Assembly (NCBI GenBank): GCA_036937835.1
Contig: CM072873.1
Coordinates: 12,450,001-12,514,000, forward strand
Direction of reading: 5' to 3'
Source: Pampus argenteus
Lineage: Eukaryota > Chordata > Actinopteri > Scombriformes > Stromateidae
Length of the DNA: 64,000 nt
Shown here: piece after piece, positions 10,249 through 22,500 of the stretch
How the letters are laid out: each line of letters starts with the position of its first letter
Position numbering within the stretch: position 1 is the stretch's first letter
The notes under the pieces: model-generated
Seen by the model: only the letters and a program-made list of their open reading frames with translations
Told to the model about the DNA's origin: nothing
Databases searched by the model: none
Position numbers and translations under genes: made by a program

Positions 10249-11635
10249 CTACAGGACAAGGAAGACAGACACTCATTTCACAGGTTCAATCAGAAGACAC
10301 TGGCAATATCATGCATTGGTGCTATTCCCTTTGCAATTTGTAAAATGGCATTCGGGGATATGAATTCTATGAGCATTTCGTTACACATTTCACAAAATGG
10401 CACTCTCTTGCTCCAGCGGAGCCTGAACAGAAAGCTTGGAGGCGACAGAGAAAACTGCACCTGTCACGGAATGTTCTAGTCGGGTAGTTTTGGGTGTTTT
10501 TGGTAAGAAAGTCGACTAGACTGACCAAAAGTCTCAAACAACGACACCACTGAAATCCATCCCAGTACGATGATCTACAACTCATGTGAACGAGTTCAAA
10601 CCCGTTCTCTATTAAATCCATGCATGCGAACAAAAACCAATGGGCGGGCAAAAAACCTCTTACCGCGACAATTTCCAAGTTGCCTTTTTTCCTGGAAAAA
10701 AAAAACTAGCTAGCTGCTAGCTGCTTTTATGGCAAAGCGGTCTGGAGAAAGCAGGAGGGAGGCTGCAGGCTCCACCGCATGCAGCGAATGCCCAATGAGT
10801 GGGTGGCTCGCTGTGCCGCGTAACCACCGCATCACCGGCTAGAAAAGCCGCGGAAATGGAAGCAGCTGACAAGTACTTCAACGCTATTGGAGTAGGAATA
10901 CATGCCTGGACTAAATTCATCCTTGTTCAGTTAAAAGCTAATATGTTACATTATGGGTTGCATTGCAAGGTGACGTTAGTTATCTTAGTCGTAAATATAA
11001 CCACGAACAGATAACGTTACAGTTACTTAACAATTGCTCGGAAGTATTAACATTGAATACATTAGTGTCCTGCTGGGCATCCTAGCCAGCGTTTGCCACA
11101 TCACAATATAAATGAAACGGGCTCCGACTATAGTCTGAAGCGGAAGCCACGATGTGGGAATCTAATACATTCCAGCCATGGACAAGCGGCCACACACAAT
11201 CCCGTACCGAACAACTGCATCTCTGTCAGCGTTACATACAGTCAGCCATTAACCGCATTCCAGCAAATAGACAAAGCCGCCACGCGAAAGCTAATTGTCG
11301 TTAACCGACTTGCTACCCAACCAAGATTCACACTAAATACACCGATACATAAACGAGGACACTGTTGGGTGGTTGCGGTTGTTTGTTTGAAGTGTTCTGC
11401 TATTGTTTCATTGATATAGTCAATTTGTCGGCGCCATGACAGCTCAGTTTCAAAAATGCTAGCACCGCTAGCCGAAGCTAACCAGCACACCATTGAAGCC
11501 AATGCAAACTGGTCATACAACGTTAGCACTAGATAGCAGATCCCCTCTCACTAAAATGGATGATCGGCCCCAACAAATGCCAGATAATATCCCCGGTGGT
11601 GACAATAACATGAAAGACGGCTTCTTTCTAGTTAC
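10249..11635 (-). other. nsd2 intron 1 with a possible alternative untranslated exon
   Basis: No coding sequence is recognised. Around 10664-10692 (minus) a pyrimidine tract and CAG are followed by about 29 nt and a CGCG|GTAAGA donor, so a small alternative 5'UTR exon is possible. The 10.7-10.86 kb stretch is relatively GC-rich. Confidence 0.35.
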
Positions 11636-11760
11636 CTGTTGGATCTCCTCTCGGTCGTTAAAGGGGGGAAATGCTCGCAATCATCCCTCAAAGCGAAGGA
11701 TTTCATTCAAGTCGAGCCGAGAGCTTGTGGATAACTCAAACTCTGGGGCCAACCAGCGCG
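11636..11760 (-). other. nsd2: nsd2 untranslated first exon (5' end approximate)
   Basis: A good donor, ATCCAACAG|GTAACT, lies at 11636/11635 just downstream of the CCAAT/ETS promoter signals and has no long frame. It can splice to the acceptor before 10248. The outer limit is a guess from promoter spacing. Confidence 0.5.
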
Positions 11761-11769
11761 AAAAATACT

Positions 11770-11782
11770 CACTTCCGATTGG
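11770..11782 (-). promoter_or_regulatory. nsd2 core promoter: CCAAT box beside an ETS/GABP-type site
   Basis: On the minus strand CCAAT (11782-11778) is followed directly by CGGAAGTG (11777-11770), a pairing common in TATA-less housekeeping promoters. It lies about 130 nt upstream of the proposed first-exon donor in a locally CpG-richer patch. Confidence 0.55.
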
Positions 11783-11890
11783 TCGGGAGCCGAGAGGGGA
11801 TCCAACCGGTCCTTTCAAAAAACCAACCGTAGGAAGTAGCTGACCCCGGTGTGTCCCGTCTGTTTTCACATCAATTTAGCGCGTTTAGAC

Positions 11891-12268
11891 AGCGGTGGAA
11901 GTATTCAGACCCTTTACTTAAGTAAAAGCACTCAATTACAAGTGAAAATCCTCCGTGAAAAGTAAAAGTACACAACTATTAGTGGCAAAATGTAGTGTAG
12001 GTATTAGAAAAAGTAGTGGTTTGGTCCCTCTGATTGATATTATATTTGACATCGTCCGATTATTAATACTGAAGCATCATTATGTAAGCATCGTGTTACT
12101 GTTGTAGCTGCTGGAGGTGTAACTAATTTCAACTACTTTATATAATAATACTTACTTAAGTGGGCGTTTTCATACACGACTTTTACTTGTAATGGTGTAT
12201 TTTTTACACTTATGTATTGTATTTACATAAGTAAAAGTAGCAATACAGCAATATTTCTACCACTGCAG
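11891..12268. mobile_element. hAT-like MITE between the nsd2 and letm1 promoters
   Basis: Starts AGCGGTGGAAGTATTCAGAC with TTTACTTAAGTAAAAG and ends AAGTAGCAATACAG...TTCTACCACTG. The terminal AGCGGTGGAA/TTCTACCACT pair and internal AAGTAAAAGTA motifs mark an abundant teleost non-autonomous element. There is no reading frame. No exact 8-bp target duplication is visible, which suggests age. Confidence 0.72.
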
Positions 12269-13190
12269 TCTAGTCAGTAATAATCTTCTAAACCAAAGGT
12301 CAGTCCGGACAGTTTCGTGTTAGTCTTCGCGTTTAGCACATCTACTCGTTGGTTATCCCTTATTTACCTGTCCTAAGGTAAAGGTACTTTCAATACAAGT
12401 CTGGATTATATCTGTGCTGTTTATCCTTCAGGAATTGCTTGCAATGATCTGGGGGATACGGTGACCGTTGATCCAAGTCTGAAATTACCAGAGGCCTGAC
12501 GTTATTGGGCACTAGGCGTATTGTTAGATTTAAATGATTATGTTTACTGATAATCTCAGTATCACCTTTGATCCATAAAGTAACGTCACCGCATATTGCA
12601 AAGACCAGAACATTCAATGTTCAATAATACATTTTGATTGACCCAATAAAATGATACCTATCTCTGCAGGCCCTGATACGTCCTTCTTCTTCATATCTAC
12701 TGTAATTCAAGCAGAGGATGGTAGGGGGCGAAAAAAACTTCCTGGTAAATGTTTGCTGTTGTATTTCAAAATAAAAGCCTTCCGTGAGAGAACGACATGG
12801 TCATACGAATAGGTCTTGTGTTGAAATCTGTTTGCCCTTTGAATTGACATGCTTTTAAACACACAATTATAAAAAAAATAGGAAAACCCAAAATGTGCAG
12901 TTATAGATCATTGTTGTTTAACAGAACCAAAGAATACTGAGTACCGCATTAATTAAAAAAAATAAGAAAAAAGAAAAAGATATGGGTTCTAGAGGTCATC
13001 AAATATTTTAGTGCTTCATAGGCCCTAAAGTCACTATTCAGATTCAAACGCATGTATGGTACATATAGGCTTGATGTATTCATACCTCTTAAAAGGAAGT
13101 GGTAGTATGCAGACTTTTGTCCTATTTCAAATGTAACGGGCTTTTATTTTATGAACACCACGCCGGAAACTATGCATACTTCCTGTGATC
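12269..13190. other. Intergenic stretch between the MITE and the letm1 promoter
   Basis: AT-rich sequence with poly-A/T tracts; no coding exon or clear repeat recognised. Confidence 0.5.
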
Positions 13191-13242
13191 TTGACGTCAC
13201 TTGGCAGCTTAACAAACACAACAGTAGGTTGACGTCACTTGG
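13191..13242 (+). promoter_or_regulatory. Paired CRE motifs upstream of letm1
   Basis: The 14-mer TTGACGTCACTTGG occurs exactly twice, at 13191-13204 and 13229-13242, each with a perfect palindromic CRE (TGACGTCA). Spacing is 38 bp start to start, about 250-300 bp upstream of the letm1 ATG. CREB/ATF binding is inferred. CGCCGGAAAC, an ETS-like core, lies just upstream. Confidence 0.6.
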
Positions 13243-13492
13243 GAACCTGGCCTGGTTAGCTGTCATCCGCGGAGAAGGGAAGGGCATGACATGAAGCTAA
13301 ATCTTCCAATGTACACTTATATATATGCGTCGTACTGTTTAAAAAAAGCTTAGAGTGATTGTTGGTATTTATGTACCTTGTTAGCTGTTCTTGTTCCTAC
13401 ACCTTGAGTATACAGTGGCTAGCTAAGCAGCTAGCTAGCTCGTAGTTAATAACTTAGCAGTTACTGTAACTGTTCAGACAGAAAACCTCCGC

Positions 13493-13577
13493 ATGGCGTT
13501 AATCCTGTTTACGAGGTCTCGGGCACCTTTAATGAAAACGTCCCGATCGTTAAAGAACGATTTCCAGAAAAGTAAAG
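13493..13577 (+). CDS. letm1: letm1 coding exon 1 (mitochondrial presequence)
   Basis: MALILFTRSRAPLMKTSRSL: basic, no acidic residues, amphipathic-looking, as for matrix-directed presequences. The ATG sits in CCGCATGG. Donor AAAG|GTAAGA. This start is favoured because the frame stays open through exons 2 and 3. Confidence 0.8.
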
Positions 13578-16500
13578 GTAAGAATTCATTGTTTTGATTG
13601 TGTCTAACGTATTGTTCATTATATTCACGGAGACAAAATAAAGCTAACAATTAGCATCTAGAGGAGTCATACGCAGGTGGTCGTGTTTTCAGTTTGCAGT
13701 GAAATGGTGGTATCAGTAGATAACTTCAAATACTCTGTCATTCATTATTTTAAGGTACTACTAATCAGTAACTACTTATTATTAAGGGTGTATTGGAGGA
13801 AAGGATTAGGGTTATTAACGCCGCACCTTGCTGTTAATCAGACATTACGGAGCAACCCATGATTTTTTGGATTCGGGTTATCTGAGGACAGCCTGGTTTC
13901 TGCTGAGACTTTCCAGCGCAGTCTGAGAGGATGCTCGTTGCTATGGTAGACAGGCTCTTCTCTTGTTGTGCTCTGTTTTTTCAGCATCCACAATATATCC
14001 ATTTAATTTCATGTATTTGTTCAGTTTATAGTAATGCACAGCTCTAGAAAAAATGTGATAAAAAAAAAATCCTTGTAGACTTTACAGCCGTTATTTATAG
14101 TAACATGAGAAAAGTGCCATCAACTAAGAAAAGCCATTACCTGTCACATTATTCTTTCTTTATACATTTTGTTCACTGAAAAATATTTGAACAATCAATT
14201 TAAATCATTCTCTAGAAGATTCCACAGTTTGAGGCCACATACTGATGCTTAAAGTTAAATTTCCTTCCGTGGTCCTCCTCAGAGTTAAAAAAAACAAACA
14301 GCTTTTGTACATTTCTTGGCATGTACATAACTAATAATGTCTGTAACATGCTGATTTCAGCCTTGTTTTATCTCAATTGTGTGTTGATTGTTGCTGTTTG
14401 GATAAGGTGGTGAAATGTTGAGCCACTGAAACAGAATATGCAATGGTGATGTTTCAGATGCAGAGCCCTGTGGACATTTGTTCTTTTTCAATCTAGGGCT
14501 GTAACACTTGATATTAATTTTTGGTTGATATGCAGTATGCAACTCATCGTATATATTAACCAATAGATTATTGTCAGTTTTGCTACATTTATTTGTCCAT
14601 GACTTGTTACAAAAAAACATGAATGTTATACAATAGAAGAGATGCTTTGTACCAGATTTAGCTTCTAGCTGGTTTAAATCAATAATCCCTGGACAGGTAG
14701 ACACAAACCACAAAGTAGGGCTCAATGATTAGTTGTTTTGTCCAAGAGGTGGTCAAAAATTGCAATGACTGTTTCCCAGAGCCCAAGGTGATATCTTTAG
14801 TTTGGGCCCTTTTAAACTACTTACTATAATGATAATTAATTGATTATCAGAATAGTTACCGTTTATTTTTCTTTCCAATGACTAATTGATTATATGACTA
14901 ATTGTTGCAGCTCTAATGTGAACATCACAAGTTGTCAGAGCATTAATGTATTAAATATATTTAGAAAAACAGAGTTAATAATTTAGTGACATGACAGTGA
15001 GGAAAATACTCATACTATGTTAGCTTTACCTTTAATATCGCTGGGTGTATAAAACCATTGTGTTGCAAATCATTGAGCAAGTATTTTATGGCAATATTGT
15101 TTTTTAAATATCAATGATGCACCTTGATTTACTATTTGTAGGTATTTAATATGTTGGAACCTAAAACGGACATGTATGGATATTTAATGATAGTTTCCTA
15201 ATTGCATTGATTGTGATACAAAATTACATGTAATATAGGGCTATATACGTATCATAGTGTGCCACTTTAATTGCATAAAACACTCAACTAAACCTCATCC
15301 ATTTTATTCATGCATGTCCACACTGACTGGTCTTGAATTGGCTAGCAGTCAAACTGAGTGTTGTAAAATCATATGTGATAAACATAAACTTCTGTTGTTT
15401 AATTTTTAGATGTTATCATGGGTGTTAATGAGTGGCATTTAAGACATTGAGGAGAAAACTAAATTATATGTAATGTAGTTGGTGCATTGAGGCATATAAA
15501 TAGATGAGAGGGTCATGAAGGGGATTTGTCTGTCTGTATTACACGACTGAGGTTGTATTCTTGGCTTTAGGCCCAGATTATCAGACAAATTGCAGGGCTT
15601 CCACGAGGAAAGGTCAATGCCTCATATAACGCCACCGTGTTGGACATTAGTTGATATTCTCTTGAAGAGCTTAAACATAACAACCTTCTTATAAATACAA
15701 TCATAACAGGATTTGTGAATATTCCTTTGCACAGTAGTAAGAACATGTGACATGGATCTGAACCGAGCTGAGTATCAGGATAAATGATGAGCATGCAGTA
15801 ATGCATTTATTCAAGATAAAGAGCTCATTGCTCTTGAGAGTTCAAGTTATGGATAATTATGACTCTAACAATAAACTTACTATGGATAAATATGGATAAC
15901 AAAGAAAGTCTTCGGCTTGGGTTCCATAGTAATAGTGAACGAGAGCTACAGGATGAGCCGCCAGAGCTGCTGAACATTATTAACAAGTGTGCAGTGTTTG
16001 CCAAGGAGCTTTCGTCAAGCAAGGGTTGTCAGGTCAGAAATAGTAAAGATAACAGCATTATCTAACATGGTGTGAGTAAACTATGGGTGAAACGTTTCAA
16101 TGGTGAGAACATGACGCAACATGTGCATAGATGGTGGAACCGGTGTATATATGTATGTATGTATTTATTTAGAGCACTTACTTATTTTATGTGATTTGTT
16201 CAGACTCGTGTCATTCAAACTTGTACACACTGAGACGTCTGAAAATGCAAGACTCAGTTGTCTTTCAAGTAGACGGAGAGTGTAATCCAAGAGGAACTGA
16301 CCCAAAAACGTCATCTTTTATGGTTGCTGTGAAAGGAAATGCTTGACATTTGATAGCCACATACTCAGAAAGCCGAGCATAACAACATGCAGTCTGGACT
16401 TCAGATATTCTGTCCGATAAACAAGCTTGTCACTTCTGTTGCAACAGTAATACATATGTTTCTGTAGGAGGCCTGTGTTGTGGTCGTCAACATCCAAGCC

Positions 16501-19500
16501 ATGTAAAATTTTAACTAATCAGTTCATAGAAGCTTAATCAGAGGCAGGTTCAGCAGACATGTTTCATAAAATGCGATATGGTTTCTTGCTATAACTAATG
16601 TCAATCATTAACTAGATATTTTTGGATTGAATATTTTCCAAATACGTATATACTCCATGTAGAGATAACCCAGCAAGGGTAATATATTAGACAGATATTA
16701 TCCTATTGCAGGTGTATCAATATTGGTGTATATGTTGACAATAAAATCCCAACTATGTTTGAGGTTATTTAGAAATAGTGTCACCATCACATTGTTTTAT
16801 TTTTCAAATGTACAATGTTCTGCTCAATGTGTGTCTTTATCCCAATTAAAAACAAAACAAAACATTGATTAATAATCACAGGCATTTATATCCAGATTGT
16901 TTGTTTATGTTCTAACACAACAAGTTTATTCTTATTGAGGTTCAGCAAACAGACTTGACTCTTGTTTGGTCTCTTCTCAAGTTTTTCATTACAGTGGTTA
17001 GTACCTGAAAGGTTTTTCTTTACCAGAATAATATTGAGGTTTTTCTTTTGGTTTTATGCCTGTGCCCCATGTTCGTCTCCTTTGGCTGTGCAGTTACTCC
17101 ACAGGGAAAGTAAAAATGAAAGAAAAAAAAAATTAAATGAATCAGTTAGTTAGAAGAAATGTTCAGAATTGAAGTGTTAATGCCACCAAGATACATTATA
17201 GTATGCAAGACTTAGTATATTATCACTAAAAGAGTGCCTGTATGTAAAAGAAACACGTAGACTTAGTGCCATAAATTACAGGTTAGGGGAAACAAATAGT
17301 CTTGTTTTTTTATTACCATATATCTTCTTTGTAGTTTATGATATGATATTATTTTTGTACATATTATGTACACAATCATCTTAATAGGGGAAACAAATGC
17401 ACTAAATACATTATCAGTGTACTGTAATTATAGATAATAGCTGTTCAACCAGACATGGAAAATGGTTTACTTTGCATTACTTGGACTGAAAGAAGCATAA
17501 ATGTGAAACCAAAAAACTGTGAAAACCTCAGAGGGATAAGACCTGAGAGGAAACACTGTAGCAGTGAAGCTTCTTGTGCAGCCCAGGTGAATGCTATAGG
17601 TTTATGTAATCTACTGTATTTCCAGGCTTTTCTTTCTGCACCGTTTGTAACCAGCTACATTAGCAGCCGCTCAGCCACAAAGGTGACACTGTTCCAGTAA
17701 ACTCTGTGTCCTCCTGGCCTGCAGCCACAGCCTGTCATGTTCAACCAGGCCTTGCTGGATTTACTCCAGCTGGCCATGTGAGAGCCGGGGGACAGGCCAG
17801 GGCTTCTGCACTGAGATGATTGGTTGAAAGTGTGTCACCACTCCGCCCTCTCTGTGTATGTGGGGTTTGGGCGCCCCACTGGGGGCCTCACAGAGGGTGT
17901 GAATCACCTGCCCTCCAAGACAGAGCAGTGTGAAGATATTACCAGAAGAAGAATACACATAATTTGTTTGGTAGATGTCAATAAGAACAAGAAAAAAAAA
18001 AAAATAGTAAAAGTATCTAACGTGGGTTAAAGAACAATGAAAAAAGTGAATGTAAACTTTAAAAAATAATTCTTTGTTCATTTTGTGTAACTGAATTCAC
18101 TCCTTCCTGATGAAGTCCATACTATCATCTGTAGGCATATGTGCATACATGCATTTTTGCAGTTGCTGACTAATGATAATCAAAACAAAAGAACAAAAAG
18201 TATGCTAACATGTTACTACGTAGAATTAAATAGTCCTTATTTAATTCTGCGTAGACATATTGTCAACCACTAATGGTCATAGTCTGATGGCCTTATCTGA
18301 GCAGCGTGCTACTAGCTTTGATAAATGGATAGAAAGGATTTCTATGATGTCAGCAGACTTCTGTTGTGTGTTCTCAAATGAACCATAGTGGAAGGTAACC
18401 GAAGTGATTTCACTGTATATCGTGTTATTGTCTTTCTTTGTTGGGGTCATATGTGGGTCAGGGTCAGTAAAACCAGAGATAAAGTTGCGTTAAGAAAATC
18501 TGTTCATTTGTTTATCAGCAGTAGTTCATAAATTCCCTGAGTGTGTTGAATGTGTGTATGTGCATGCATATGTGTGTATATTTGTGTTTGTGTCCCTGTC
18601 TATTGAATGGGTTATTGCACAGCCGCTCATGATTGTTCTTTCTTTCTTCCTTTCAGGGAAACTCAAAGATGGTGCCTGTTTCAATTGCACAGCACTCAGA
18701 CTCTCCAGTCAAAAGTAAGCGAATTAAATTTGTTTGTGAAACAGCAGAAAACGACTTATATTTTATAATATACAACTAAAAATACAGAAAATAAATCCTT
18801 ATTTTGAAAAACAAAACCAAAAAAAACTAAACATTTTCTATTTTCTGTTTCACTTGATGAGTCTTAAGAAAACACCTTCTAGTTTTGAAGTGTTTTATAT
18901 GTTGTGGAAAAAGTAGTTAATATAATTTTGTTATATCTCAATGGTTTATCGAGGAATTAAAATCCTATGTACCCAAATGCCAATAAGGTATTTTTCTGAA
19001 GTTTCAGAAGTCTAGTTATCAGGTTTTATTAATAGCTCATGTTATACTTTTTATATTTGATAGTTTAAGCCTGAGGTTTTTATTTTATACCCAAGACAAA
19101 GCCTGCACTTTCTGTTCTGAAGTTTTTCATCTTGTTGTCTCTGTAGACTTGATGGACTCCGACTGGGCAACATGGCTCAGATTTCCTCATTCAGTCCTTC
19201 CCTCCACTGGTCAGACGGATACGTGAGTCCAGACACACAGCGGATCTACTGCACTTTTGTGTTGGGGGCCTCCTCTTCTTCACACCCTGCCATCACAATG
19301 GGGCTCCAGTGGAGGAGAGCACGACAGCAGGACATCCCTGGTGTCAGGTGGATACACACCTCAAGGAGACGATGGGACGACTCAAAGGTGGAGAAGTCAC
19401 TGCGTTCATTAAAGGACAAGAAGAAGAAACTGGAGGAAGGGGGGCCTGTGTACAGCCCGACGCTGGACGCAGAGCCTGTCAGACGGACGCTTCGACAGCG

Positions 19501-22500
19501 GGTCATAGATGAGATCAAGCACTACTACCATGGCTTCAGGCTGCTGTGGATTGACACCACCATTACTGGACGAATGCTGTGGCGGGTGCTCAATGGAAAC
19601 CCCCTGTCCCGTCGTGAGAGGAGACAGGTAAGGCTTGCAGGAAGGATACAGTTATGTTGGGAGACCAATGTTTTTTAATCTTATCATTAAATGTACTGAG
19701 AGACATGGACAAGGCCTCACATCCACGCAGTCCTCCATTATAATCACAATGTTTTACTGTTGCCCTGTGAGCAGCTCTGTTTCAGTGGGTTCTCAGTTGT
19801 TATTTTAGAGGCAAACACTCTTAAGCTCATGTGATGGATTTTCCATCTGAGGCCATCAGTCTAACCCCTTTATCATCTGTCACCAAGTCAGAAACACACA
19901 CTGAAACTCTTAACGCATGTCACAGTAATCAGTAAAGTATTGAGTATTCACAGAACCTGACAAATGTTTGCACTATTCATTTAATAATAATAATAATAAA
20001 TTTTATTTGAAGGTGCCTTTCTGACACTCAAGGTCACCGTACACATCACATTTAAAAACAGCATAAAACATTTAAAACACATAAAAAATGACAGACATAA
20101 ACACACGGTAGCAAAGTCATCTGTCTAAAACAGACATTTCTCCCTCACCCTTTTTGGTGCAAAACTAAGCTAATTCTTACTAGAATCTCTGACCAGATTG
20201 CAAAACACAAATGGCTAATTAGGTGAAAAAGAGGTTTCCTTTTAAGAATATTGAACATTTTCCATGCATTACTTTCATGAACTCCTTGTGTCTGATGAAA
20301 AGTATAAAACAGATGAGCAGACTGTCCACATGATGATGCTGCATTCAATGACTACAAGATTTGAAATTAACCAGATTCCAATAACATTTGACAGTCTGGC
20401 AAATACATATATGTGAATTGCCAGCTTTCTTAGCAGAAACCATCTTAGCATCTAATTATTTACATGAAATTGTATCAGTAAAATACAGTCATTTTAGATT
20501 ATAGTAGATAAACCTTGAAATGAAATAAGAAATACCAGCTAGTATTTCCAGAGACAGAAAGCCATTTTTACAGTCTGGCTCAGAGTGTATAGCAGGGATA
20601 TAACCAGAATGAGATAAGAGATCAGAGATGACTGAGCGGGGATTCAAGTCCGACTGCCAAGACATCTTGTTCTATACTGTTTAAGCCACGGTTTCTCAAA
20701 CCTAATGGGATCAATTATAGAAATTGGCTGCACGCTGTGTGTTTACTCACTAGGTGCTCAGCAGATTGCACTGCTTAATTAAAGCTCTTTAGGAAGAAGC
20801 ATTACGTGTTGCCTACCTTTAGCTTAAGCACTTAGCAAACATTTCTCATCAATTATTACTCAATTATTAAGTAGAGTTTGGGTATAATTGAATTTTAACT
20901 TAGTGACTCAATCATATTATTATTTAATCATAATATATGGCCATACTAAGTTAATGACAGGATTTTCTAATTAATAATTCAGATGCAGAATAAACACTGT
21001 GTAGTTTTAACTGTTAAGAATTAGGTCAACAACTGTGGAAGCAGAAGTTAATCATTATTTTGCCTCATGAAGTTATAAAAGCTGTTTGAAACATGACATT
21101 CAGAGATTGAGGCCCAGTGCCTACTGCAGTAATCTGATAGCGGTTCTTGGTAGACAGGTGTCATGTAAGGAAAGGTGAGTGGGTCGGCTCAGGACACACT
21201 GTTACCATGTCCCTCGATAGCACAGGATGGTACAGATTTAGTGGATTGGCAAATTGTGAATGCTCCTCTCTAAGGTGTGAAGTATTGAGCCGTTGTGGCT
21301 TTCCGTGTGCTTTGGCTGAAATACTTGGCAGAATCTAAAATAAATCTATTCAAAGTCACCGTTCAAAACTCAACTGTTATTTAACAAGCTATTTAACAAG
21401 CTAGTCAGGTAAATCAAAATGTGCAGCATTTAAGTGGAAATTGGCATTTCCTCACCTTTCACCACATTGCAATAAAGAGGCTGATTTCTTCTATTCTGCA
21501 TCTGATGTTGACCAAAATAAAATAGAGCCTCAATAGAAATATGTACATAGAAAAGAATGTGATTCTGTTGATATACATTTGATTTTTCGATTAGTCGTTT
21601 GGTCTAAAATGAGTGGTGAAAAATGCCGATCAGTCTTTCTAAAGACCAAGTTCATGTCTAATGTCTTCTTTTGTCCCAGACAACAGTCCATAATCCAAAA
21701 ATATTTAGTTTACTATCATAGAAAACTAAATACACTAGAAAATATTCACATTTGAGAAGCTGGACTCAGAAAATTTAGACATTTTTTGTAGTGCACGTGT
21801 TAGACATCAGACACAGGCATGTTTACAATGCAGTTTCACATGCTTTACAAAGAGACAATGTGCAATGTGTCTTACAAAACTAGTAAAATGAAGAGCTGAA
21901 ATGTGCCTGTTCTCTTTTCAGTTGCTGTAGAGGTACATTTTCTATTCATTCTGCTTCCATTGACATTTGAGATGATTTGTTGTGATTGATGTTGTGACTA
22001 CAAGATAAATTAAGATTAAAAATGTTACAGCTAATAATCCCAGTGGTGATATTGTTTTATAGTATATAATGTATCCTTCACTTGAGAACAATATTAATCC
22101 TGTTATTTGGTAAATGCATTTATTTAAAAAAAATCATATACTGCTCTCAGTATGTTTGTGCTGAATACAACAACAGGGAAATAAAGCCTTGCTGCAGTGC
22201 TAATAGCTGCTGCTCAGTGCTGATGATGACCACAGTTTCCCTCCCATTAAACCCACAGCAGCACCCGATCTGCACCTTTTCAAATGCAGCTGACTCCCTC
22301 GGGGGTGCATGTCCTGAACCTATCTACACTCTATTCATCTAACCTGGACTGGGTTTGCCTCCTTAATCTCCTCCTTTCATATTCAGTTAATACTCAGGCC
22401 TCTGTTTAAGGCTCCTTCTATTTTAATCTGTCGCCCCCTCTTTCCTTCTTTGATGTGGAACTCTGGGAGATGATATACATGTCAATGGGCCTACAGACAA

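Larger units (their letters stand above)
13578..18656 (+). other. letm1 intron 1
   Basis: 5.1 kb AT-rich intron. No other exon recognised. Holds a MITE-like fragment (14718-14925) and a palindrome (18216-18254), listed separately. Confidence 0.6.
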
